Below are positions 35,801 through 47,800 of a DNA stretch of 64,000 bases, one piece after another. The position numbers and the translations under genes are program-made. This DNA comes from Nelumbo lutea (Eukaryota; Streptophyta; Magnoliopsida; Proteales; Nelumbonaceae). The DNA lies in assembly GCA_022828595.1 (NCBI GenBank), contig JAKGHH010000001.1, positions 203,751,813 through 203,815,812 on the forward strand, given 5' to 3'. Under the pieces are notes generated by a model. The model did no database searches. It saw only the letters and a program-made list of their open reading frames with translations, and was not told the origin of the DNA. Each line of letters begins with the position of its first letter. Within the stretch, counting starts at the first letter, position 1.

Positions 35801-38800
35801 CCAAAGACCTGACACAAGCAAATCATGTAATGAACCCATCCAGATAACACAGGACTACCTACCGGTCCTACCCAAACATCTTGGTTTCACCTAATATTCA
35901 TATGATATCCTGCATTTGTGTGAATTTGAGGTGGATAACTTACAAGGTCTTCTATATAACCCCCAAGTAAAATGAATTTTCATGGCTATATTTGGTTGCA
36001 GTGCAAATTCATTTGCACTGATGCAAAACTATGGTAGTGGAATGATTTGGGTGCAAGTTTTGATTTATTTTTGTTTCAAATTTTACCTTACTTTATTTGG
36101 TTGCAGTAAAAATGAAGTAAAATAAGACCCAAAGTAGAATGAAGTAAAATCCAAAACAAAATTACACCCAAATTTGCATTTTTTTTCATTTGCACTCCCA
36201 TACATTTGTACTAGTGCAAATAAAATTGTACTGCAGCCAAACACAGCCTTAGGCTCAATTTTGAAGGAGTACAAATACAAATATGTAGTGTAAAACCCTG
36301 TATTTTCTATTATTTTGTATGTATTTGCACTGTATATATTTGTATTTGTACTCTTTCCAAACTGAGCCTCAGTTATTATAAGGAGCAGAAACATAATAGC
36401 CAAATAGCAGAAAAAGTTTGCACTTATAAATCTGTCGTTTCGTAGATGTGGGGAAATATCATCTTTGGTTATATCCCCATTAATTGTTTGCGTAGTAAGA
36501 ATTGGCAATGCAAAATACATGCATGCACAAATAACATATGACATTATGGACCAAGCAACCAACAATTACCAGATCAACACGAGCATTTAACCATACCAGT
36601 CTATTGAAGTGGTGTATTCCGCCCTCCACAAACATACATGCAAATATGGAACTTCATACACAGATATTATGTGGATCTCAAAATGTTGAGATCCGTTCCT
36701 GTAAAAAGAGATCAAGTTTTGCCTTGCTCTTTTATTTTTCGGACTCATCATTTATTTTTATTGATCAAAAAGAGGAGGTAGTAAAAGAGCAGAGTGAACC
36801 AAGGCAAGATTAGAAACATAGAGGGCTAAGTTGGAAAATAATGCTCACCAATTCCAACACGAGTTCCAACAGTTAATTCTGAGAAATCAATGTTCCATTC
36901 TTCAAAAGGTAGTAATGGCTTGTTTAGGATCGTTGAAGATTCAAGGACTTTATTCCATGTTGAGACCATTTCAGCATTCCCTCCATAGTCTGAAGGCATA
37001 CTCCTTCCAGAAGTCTGCATCCTGAATCCATGAGGAGATGAAGGTAATGATGTTGCCTTCTGAGAATTTATTTTCTTCCTCTGCATATCATACATAGTAG
37101 AACTTTCACTGCACCTCTCGTTATGGCCATCCAGACGAAAATTTAATGCCTGTAGGAAACATAACAATTGATTAACAATCACTGATACAGGAAGACAAAA
37201 TAATGAATGTATTTGACAATTTAGCCTATGAACAGAATACATATCTTGCACCATCTGAAATTCCAGAGGCAGGAGGATTTAAGAAAAACATCAAAGATAG
37301 AAAAATGAAAAGAAATAAAAGAAGCACTTACGTGAAATTCTTAGGCATTGATGCAAGTAAAAACAGTTATCGTCAAGGAGGAAGAGATCAAATTTGAGAA
37401 AAGTTCAGATGTATGCCAATGTGATACTAGAAGATTTTGGACAAGACTACACTACATGTGCATGAGTTTTCCTTCTATTTACACATCATGGCTCTGATCA
37501 CAACCAATAGACATCACTTTCAATTTAATGAAACTTGATGTATGCCAATGCATCACTAGTGAACTATGGACAAGATAACATTGTCTTTATGTCATACATA
37601 CTGTGTTTGCAATATCGATGCAAGGAATGGCATGAATAGTAATGGCTGAAGAAATCATGAGAAAAAGCAGAGCAGGTGGTAGCAACTGGCAATGCTAGGA
37701 GACATCATAATGAACATGGTGACAATGATGATGATCACTTTTTTTATCAGTAACAATCAAACATTTTATTAAAATCTTTAAAAGAATAGTTCACAAATAC
37801 AATGTATATGGAACTCCTTTCATAGGCTAGTATACACTACCTACCCCATGATTTATATTTATTAACAGCTGGCTCCCCATTGGGACCAGTTCTCAATACA
37901 GTTGCACCCTAATAATTGCTTGTTTGGCTAAGGCATCAGTCATACTATTAGCACATCTATGAGTCCAATGGAATGGTGCAATTAGTTAATCTGCCAATAT
38001 GCTGACTATCCTCAACAAATGCCACCATTACTTTGGAATCACCCTCCACCATGATCCTCTAATTGAGGTTTTGACTCGACCGTAGTCTTTGTATCACTTA
38101 AAAGAGTTCTACCCTTTTTAGGCCTCTATGTCCAATGGGGCCTGAGAAGAAGGCCATCATAGCTTCTAATTTACAATCACATTTTGGAAATATCATAGCC
38201 TCAACTGTAGTCTTTGTATCATAACTTCCTAGGAGGCCTCAGCAAGGCTGGAAAGGTAGCTTGGAGTATCCTCCCCATACTTTTTGAAGGCAGAAATCAA
38301 AAGAAGAGGTGCTCAACAGGATTATGGGGATGGTGTTTTTGTGGCTGACAAACCATCCACTCTTTAAAACAGGCAAACTTGTTCCTTTTTTGAGCCCGAT
38401 TTCCTTTTTGTAAGAAGATCATAGAATTTTTTTGGGTTGTTTTTCGGAGGCTAGCTTTTCTGAGGTTTTTCTGTCTATTTCAGCTGTACAGTCTCTCATT
38501 GTACAGAGACCTTTTGTATGCTGCCCTTTTGTTTTTAATGAATTACTTTACCTTACAGTTTTCAAAAAACAAAAAAAAAGAAAAAAAAAAAGATTTTGGA
38601 AGTATATTGGTGTCAAGTTAATCTGCTTCCAATGCAAAGAAGCTGTGTGGAAGATAATGTTATTGTCCACATTGTTGGTCTTCTTTCCACCTGCAGAAGC
38701 AAGAAGTCTTCAGCTCTATTGCATCAATGTGGTGGACATCTAGATGGTGTCTTCATGATAAATCTCCACTCAATGACTATTCTTCTCAATGGAGTGAAGC

Positions 38801-41800
38801 TAGAGGAGATCCCCAAGAAGATAGAGGTTTTTGTTGATAAGTTTTTTTTTTTTTTTACCCAGTGTGGTAGGCGACCTCCATCGAAGCAACCCTATGGCTG
38901 GAGGCTCGCATAGGGTAAGGTAGAGGGTTTGAAGAAGAATGGCTAGGTGGCAGCAAGTGATTTAGTGATTTCAAAAGCTCTACAAAGTGCCAAGATTGAA
39001 AGTTTTAAGGCATGATGGAGTAAAAGCTGGATTTCAGATGAACAAGGTTTGTGACCTAGGCTCCCCTATAGCCTAGCTTCATCTTGGCAACTTGACAACC
39101 ATGATTGGTAAATATAACTTTTATTAATTATGAAATAAAGAATATATAGTGTAGAAAAAACATGCCAAGCCTCTTTTTTAGTCTGACACCTGCCACCCAG
39201 TGATTTAAAAAGGCGTGCCTAGGCACACAGGCAAGGCGCATTTTGGAGTATGCGCCTCGCCCAGGTCCTAGGCGCACATGCCTCAGTCTAGGCATGCGCC
39301 TATTTGCTAATGTTGTTCATTCAATCATTGCAATAAAATATCTTCTTAAAAGGCAATGAAAGTTATAAAATCGTTATTTTTTATGAGAGAAATAAGAATT
39401 TCAGACCCTAACATAGACTTGTTTGGGCTTGCCTTGAGGGGCGTGGTACAAAGGCGACTCATAGAATCAAGAATGCAATATGTTTTACATCACATTAGCT
39501 ACTTGAAGCAACGCAATTAAGGACAGAAAGAGATTGTGGGTTTTACATGCTTGAAAATGCTTTATATGTTTGCTTTTATTTTTAAATTTTCATTTGAATA
39601 CACTTTATGTGTTATGTTTATGTATTTTAATTTTAGATAATAGGTTTTTTAAATCATTTCTTTTAAAATTTAAGTTTATATTTTTATTCACATTATGTTT
39701 AATATTTTTTTAATTTTTTTTGCATTTTTTTAAATTTTTTGGCATTTTTTTTGGAATTTTCTGACTTCTTTTTATTTTTAGCTTTTTTTTTGTAATTTTG
39801 TGCCTTTCTTAAAAAGGCACATACCTCGCCTTGCGCCTTGCGCCTCAAGTGCAAATTGGCCCTTGCGCTTTTTTTGCGCCTTGCGCTTTTAAAAAACTGC
39901 TGCCACCTAACCTATACTTTATCATTACATTTCATACTTGCTTAATTGACCCCAAAAAAATTGGCCTCTATTGACACCATGTTAGCCATTCCATCAGCCA
40001 CGCGATTTGCTGATCTATGAACCAAACAGATGATGATTGCTAGTTCCCTCCCCAAGTTTCCTATCTCCCTCATTACATAAAATAATACCCTATTTTTGCA
40101 TATTTCACAATGTTTCCACCATGTCCATAATTTTCAGCGAAGTTTTAAATCGTGGAGGCAAGATGCAAGGCACTCCACTACCTAGAGGTGTGAAGTTTAG
40201 TACAAAACTTAAGAGGCATGATGCAAGGAGGATCTCATTTTTCTTTATTTTTCAATAAAATCTTTTATAATAAGAAGAATGACAATGCATAATACTAACT
40301 AAAAGGGAGGTTTTCCCTTCCCTTTTCTTTTCTTTCTTTTCTCTTTTTTTTTCTCCCCTTTGTTTCTTTCTTTGCCTTTCTTTCTTTCTTTCTTTCTATC
40401 TGTCCTTTTGTATGAGGTGTGCATGAGACGAGGTACCAACGCCTCTAGCATATTCCTCAGGGCGTTTTGGGGCACCTTTCCTGAGGTGCACCTCTAGGCG
40501 TATGCCTCCCATGCCTTTTGATAAAGTTTAGACCAGCGATATTCTTAGGTTCAAAATAATAAATAGAAATAAATATGGAGAAAGATTAGGAGAACGAAAA
40601 GAGAAGAAAAGAAGAGGAGAGAAAACAATATCTGGTTCGGACTAGGGTAATCTCTCTCTAGTCGGCCAGTTCTATTTATAGCTTTCTAAAACATTGCACA
40701 AAGTCTATTGTGCCCTCACTTAAGTGAGGGACACATCACTTAACTTGTGATCTACTTGCAACTACATCAGCATATAAAACAATGTAAATTGACTATACTA
40801 CCCCTCAACAACCGGCTTTACCACTCCCTCTCAAGCTGGAGATTATGTCATATAGTCCCAGCTTGCTACATATGGAAACAAACTAGCGACATGAAGCAGA
40901 AAGGTGAGATACAAACACATAATTAGAAATGGGATGAAGAGTGCAACTACGATTACCTTTCCGCAAAGCGACAAGGAGATCAAGGTCAAAAACAAGGGTT
41001 GAGGCTGGCGGATTTGTCGACGGTGACGAAGCTGGAGGAGGAGCTGGTACATGACGATGCATATGCACTTGCTGGATTGGTAGTCGTTCAACAGAAAGTG
41101 GCACTGGAGGCGAAGACTTGGTCACAAATGGAACAAGAGGAATGGGGTCCTCCACGGGAACCAGAAGTGGAGGTGAGGAAGAATAGTGGCATCCAACCCC
41201 AAAAAAAAGAACAAACTCAAATAATGCAACATTGGGACAAACAAAAGAACGCCAGGAATTGTGGTTGTAACACTTGTACCCTAAGTCCTAGAATAGCCAA
41301 GAAAGATGCCTGGGGGTAAGAGAGAAAGGAGACAAAGCAAGAAACAAAACAGAAAACAGAGAATGACCTTCAAGGATAGACATGGGCAAGCGGTTAAAAA
41401 GGAAACAATATGTAAGCACAACATCACTCCAAAAGTGTTTAGGAACATTCATATGGTTCAAAAGGGACCGAACAGTTTCCAAAAGGTGGCGGTTCTTTTT
41501 TTCAACCGCCATGGATAATGCCATGTTCCAAATATTCCTGAAACGGTGTATAAAAATATTCTCAACCATTATCTTTACGAAGAATCTTAATGTGTACACC
41601 AAATTTATTGTGAATCTCAACAAAAAAATTTTTGAAAAATGGTAAACAATTCACTCCTTTATTTCATAAGGTAAAATCATGTCGTCCTTGAATAATCATC
41701 AACACAAATTACAAAGTATTTGTAACCATTATATGACACTACTCTATTCAGACCCCAGATGTCCGAATGGACTAAAGAAAAAGGGCTTGACACACGTCCT

Positions 41801-44800
41801 AGGACTAGAGGGAACACGATGATATTTCCCAAACTGACACGACTCACAATCCATAGTAGAAAGACGACTCAACGATCTTCCTCCCCATCTTGAGATCCTA
41901 AAAAGCACAAGATGAAGGGTAAAAGGTGATAGAGCAATTAAGAGACTAAGTCAATTTACTAACAGACATAAGGTTAAAGGGAAACTTGCGAACATAAAAA
42001 ACTGAGGATACGGATAATGAATCTATGTCAACATTACCAACACCACATATGGAAGACGTGGAACCAATAGCAAGAGTAACAGAATGTAATGTGGAGGACT
42101 AAGAAAGGGAGGAAAACACACCTAGAGTCCCAATCATATGATCGGAGGCTCCATAATCGATAATCCAGTGGGAAGGTTTAGCTGCCAGACAAGCCATATC
42201 TGAGAGGCTCTCCCCCTTCAACAGTTATCTTATGATTCAATTCAATGGTGTGTGTTTGCTGGTTTAACCCCTAGTTTCCCATTTTCCTCAAGAAGATCAA
42301 GGACATTGAAGATACCATGTCTAGAGCGGGCCACTTTAATTCCCAAGAAATAACATAAATCACCAAGGTCTTTCACTTCAAACCCCGCATTAAGGAATTG
42401 TTCGAGGGAATCAATCTCATCAGGATCACAACTAGTCACAACAATGTCGTCAACATACACTGCAAGAAGGGTGAGAGAAGCACCATTTCTCTTAATGAAA
42501 AGAGTATGATAGGAGTGGGCTTGTACATAGCCAAACCTTTCAAGGGCCAATCTAAATCTGTCAAACCAGGCTCTTGGAGATTGCTTTAAACTATATAAAG
42601 CCTTCTGCAATTTGCAAACTTTCTTTCCTATAGTAGCATCATAAAAACCAAGAGGTAGTTCCATATACACCTCTTCCTACAAGTCTCCATTAAGGAAAGC
42701 ATTCTTGACATCAAGTTGGAACAGAGGCCATGAGAAATTTTCTATAGGGGTAGTAGAACTCTAATGGTATTCATCTTGGCAACAAGTCCAAAGGTTTCTA
42801 GGTAGTCAATGCCATAAGTCTGAGTATACCCTTTGCAACCAGTCGAGCTTTATGCCTTTCGACTAAGCCATCTGCATTATGCTTCACAGTGAACACATCT
42901 GCACCCAACTGGTTTCTTCCCTTCTAGCTTGTCAATTAGCTCCCAAGTCTTATTTTTAATGAGAGCACCCATGTCTTCCTCCATTGCATTCTTCCACTCA
43001 GGAACTGCATGAGTTTCCTGTAGAGACCTAGGAATAGGTATAACAAAGATAGATGCCAAGAAGGACCTAGAGGATGGTGAAAGATGATCATAGGTGATAA
43101 ACTGAGATATGCAATGGGTAGTAGATGAAGTGCATCGATGCTTTCCCTTGCGGACTGCAATGGGAAGATCAAGATCATCCGAATGGGGTAGAGGATTAGA
43201 AAATGAGGGTAATGTATCAACATGCAAAGAGGGAGAAGTACCTGAATCTGGAATTGCAAAGGAGCAAGGAACTGGCCTGGACTGATTATGAGCACCAAAA
43301 TCAACCTGCCTCCACCTCTTGTTGTAAACTCTCAACTCCCTACACCTCTAACAAGCACCCTCATTACACAACTCTCCTTCAAAAATATGGATAGGTAGAG
43401 GGACTCCAAGATAGAGACTATCCTTCTCATTATTCTCCCCCTAAGAAGAAACACTTGGCTAATAAGGGACATCCTCAAAAAAATGTAACATCCATGAAAA
43501 CAAACTGAGAACCAGTACTAGGATCATAGCAGCAATATCCCTTTTGATTCTATGCATAGCCAAGGAATATACATTTAGCAGCTTTAGGATCAAGCTTAGA
43601 ATGATGGGGTCCTAGAATTTGAACAAAACAAGTGCACCCAAAAACTTTAAGAGGGATGGTGTACAAATCTTTCTCAGGATATAATAATGAAAAAGGAGTT
43701 TTCATATCCAAAACACGGGAAGGGATTCAGTTGATGAGGTATACAACTGTATTAATAGCATCACCCCAAAAACGAATGGGAACATGAGATTTTAGCATAA
43801 TACTTCTTGCAACTTCCAAGATATGCCTATTTTTTCTCTCGACTACCCCATTTTGCTGAGGTGTATGGGAAAAAGTACTCTGATAAACAACCCCATACTC
43901 AAGAAAATATGAATTCAGATGTTTAGTGAAATATTCTTTGGCATTATCGGATCTGAAAATTTTGATTATGACTTCAAATTGAGTGAGAACCATTTGATGG
44001 GTTAAGGTGGGAACCTCATTTCGAGAACGCATAAGATAAACCCATGATAAATGGGAATAATCACCAACAAACAAAAAAGAAGGATTTACATCAGTATGCA
44101 CAATTTCAAAAGGAGTATTGCTTCTTTTATTACTCAAAAAATAGGAGGATTAAAATGTTTTGCAAGTTCACAACTCTCACACTTTAAAAAAGACATCTGA
44201 ACTGACTTAAACAAAGCAGGAAACAAGTTTTTTAAAGACCCAAAAGACAAATGACATAAACGATTATTCCAAAAGCATAATCTGACTCATAGACTTGAGA
44301 AACAAAAGACTTCGCAACTCCTTTATCACTTTCAAGGTGGTGCTTGAACAGGTAGATTCTATTCATCTCATGGCCAGTCCCAATCACCTTCCTTATCACC
44401 AAATCCTGGAAAATGCAACGGTTAGAAAAGAAGGTTATTGAGCAATTTTGGCTTTTGGTAAGGCTACTGACTAAAAGTAGATTACTGCTAAGCTTAGGTA
44501 CATGCAAAGTTGAGGACAAAGTAATGGTGCCTGAAGACAAGTTGTACGTAGTAAATAATGAAGACAAGCTTGTAATGTGATTTGATGTACTAGAGTCAAT
44601 AATCCAAGTAGGGTTAGTATTACCTGGAGCAGAGGCATGAAAAGCAATGGCTCTTGTACCTGAGTGGGCAAATGATGATGTGGAGGAAGGAGGTACAGTA
44701 GTAGTAGAGACAGCACCTGCAAGCCCAACTTCATTCTCCAACTGAATCAATGCTGCCCTGAGTGCAGCTATGGCTTCCAAAGAAGTGGATCGAGGTCCCT

Positions 44801-47800
44801 GAAGGGAAGAACCATCTGATGTAACAGCTGCATTTGCATTTCCTTTCTTATTCCTGAGTTTTTCTGGTACAAGATTTGGGTGAAGCTTCCAACAGGTGTC
44901 TTTTGTGTGCCTAGGTTTCTTGCAATACAAAACACACATTTCTTTCCTTCATTCTTCATCTCTTTCTCCCGCTCTCCACTATACTTGTGTCTTGCAACTG
45001 TTAATGCCACTTCCACCTGAGAATTTTGTAGCATAACCTTCCTCCTACTCTCTTCACTATGTATTAGGGAGTAGGCTTGAGACAAGGTAACATTTTCCCT
45101 AGTAAGAACTTGTTGTCTAAGAATGTCAAAATCAGAATTCAGACCCGCGAGAAATTCAAAGGCTCTATTTCTTTCAATCAACTTGTTAAAGATTGCTGCA
45201 TCTTTATTACCCTCCCACTCAATTGTTTCAAGATGATCTATCTCGTGCCATAGGGATTTCAGAGTAGAGTAATAAACTGATATGGGTTTCTCCCCCTGCT
45301 ACAAATTGTTAACTTCAATTTTCAACTCATAAGCCCTAGCCACATCAAGTGGCTTGAGAATAAGTCTCTTTCATATTGTCCCAAATATCCTTGGCTGTCT
45401 TTGCCCAAAGATAATTTCTGCTAATATGAAGCTGCATCGAATTGCACAACCATGTCATCACAAGATAATTTTCTTGAACCCATTTGGCATAGGAAGCCCC
45501 ATCCTTGGCTGGTTCCTTAGTGTCTCCAGTCACATAGCCTAACTTTCCCCTTCCTCCAATTGCCATTATGGCAGATTGAGCCCACTCCAAATAGTTAGAA
45601 CCATCAAACTTGATTGTGGTAACCTGAAAAGGGTTGTTATCAATCATACTAACAGTCATACTAACAGCCCTTTCAACACCCTCTCCAGCAGGTTTTTGTT
45701 CACCCCCAAAGAACTCCATGCTGAATCCAACATAAAGAAAAACAAAACCACACTCGGCTCCCCTATTGAAACAAAAGGATGATAGAACAGAGGAGAAACA
45801 ACTATTCGGTCCATAAAATTTCAGAAAAAAATGGGCGCACCCCTCAAAGATATCAAAATCCCTAATCAGTCCAGTAAACTCCAGAAAGTAGCCGCACCTC
45901 TCAGAGGTTTCAGAAAAGAACAACTTTCAGTGATAATCTTTTGGAGAGTTAAGAAAAACTACCCAGAAATTTCTGGGCATCACCTACAATCTGAGATTTA
46001 AACCCTAAATCTCACCTCAAAATTTTTTCTCTGATTCTTCCTAACTGTTGGGCAAACTCCAAGAATAGAAATGTCCTGGGCAAGGCTTCGAACTCCACCA
46101 ATCTCCAAGAATCAGGCCACAAACAGAACTAGAATTCTAGCCCTATTAAACTCTCATGTAGCCCCGGCTGGGAAGAGCCTACATGAGGGCCACAAGCAGA
46201 CCTAAACCTGCTTTGATACAAACTTGAAGTTACTGCAGTTAGCAGAACTTCTGGGTACAAAAGAAAACATAAAACAATAGGAAGAAGAAGAGAGAAGAAG
46301 AGAAGAGAAAGAGGAGAAAGAAGAAGAGAAAGGAGAGTAGAGGAAGAGAAAGAGACTGATGGGCGAAAAATACTTACTGCCACCCAAGGCAGTATTATTT
46401 ATATGTTTAACATAACATTAGGTAAAAGGACAAAACAACCCTGCTACCTACAACAGTACAAGTAAGCAAGCAGCATAAAGACAAAAAAGAAAATAAAAGA
46501 ATGAACTTATGGGACCACATATAAAGAACATCATGTCTGGTTCATTGTGTCACTACATATAATATTCCTCAAGACTTTGATTACCCTGTTGCAGATTAAA
46601 ATAATCTTGATACAGTTGGTAAACCCTAGTAATTGCCTAATTGTAAAAAAGGACACCTATTTCTAATTGTAAAAAATGACACCTCAAGAAACTTTTTAAG
46701 TTCTAATCTAAGTAAAAAAGGACACCTAATTCTAATTGTAATTGCCTAATTGGTTGCCTATTTGGTGTAAAAGACTATAAAAACTAGGATAGAGACAACT
46801 TAGTTAAATAGGAACTAGAAGACTAGGTTAGGTTGTAATTAGGAATTAGAATAGAGGCAACTTAGTTAAGTAGGAACTAAGTCGGTTCGGTTCGGGTCAG
46901 TTTCGGTTTTCTTGTACTATCGGTCTATGAATTTGTACAACACGAAACCGACCGGTGCTTATGAAAACCCGACCAACTCGGGTTGGGTCGGTCCGGGTTG
47001 GTCGGTTTGGTCGGGTTGGGCCTTCTTATGAACAGCCCTAACATTGATCTTGGGTTCCATACTATTCCATAACCATGTCATAATCTGTGCATCTTCTTGC
47101 TCCCACTCATCGTACCCCTGAGAGTCACATGAGGGTTTATCTTCCACCACACGCGTCACTTTCCACTTAGCTTTCATAAAAACTTCAACAAATTTAGCCC
47201 AAGGCACATAATTCTCACCATTTAGTTTGATAGATATCATCTGCACATTCAGATAATTAGAGGGAACCATTACACTAGACTTGCCTTCATTGTTGTTTCA
47301 AAAAATAACTATCACTAGTCTGTCACTCCACTTCACTAAAGAGTCACAACACTACACCCCAACAGCTTATTATTGTTAGAGTACCTACTGTCACAAGTTT
47401 CAGCAACAACACCACTGCTGTCTTCCACTTTCAGCACCATAAACCACCAAAAATACATCTCACATGCATAGTATTAGGTTCTGCAACACATCCCTATAAC
47501 ACTCATGCAACCTACCTATTTGAACCCCCCCCACAAATCAGACTTGCGCTGTCATTCAACTACACCACTGAAACCAGCCCTCTTCGAACCACACAAAACA
47601 GCCACAACACCACCCATTGGAGGCATGGAAACCTCCATAACAAAGAAACAATCACTCTTTTTTAGCCTCTCTGTGAATCTCATATCGGTTAGTGAGAAAC
47701 CTGCAAAACCCTAGGAGGATAGGCATTGAAAAGGAGAAAGATAGGTTGGCCTGAACTGGATTATATTGGCTCTGATACCATGATAAAGTTCAGACTAGAG

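Larger units (their letters stand above)
33890..36848 (-). other. Kinase intron of 2.96 kb
   Basis: It contains two MITEs (35984-36371) and a SINE-like fragment (about 34383-34456). The rest is AT-rich; the open frames at 35305-35709 and 36083-36565 lack motifs and the latter overlaps the MITEs. Confidence 0.7.

Noticed and set aside
36083..36565. 160-codon - strand frame
   Set aside because: It overlaps MITEs G and H, so it cannot be a conserved gene.
39050..39110. Possible further family D end (CTTGACAACCATGATTGG)
   Set aside because: Only the last 20 bp or so resemble the family; no opposite end could be identified.
46640..47043. CGGGT/CCGAC-rich stretch ending TTATGAACAGCCCTAAC, perhaps another hAT-like MITE
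   Set aside because: Only one plausible terminus (inverse of TAGGGCTGTTCAT) was found and no target duplication, so boundaries cannot be set.
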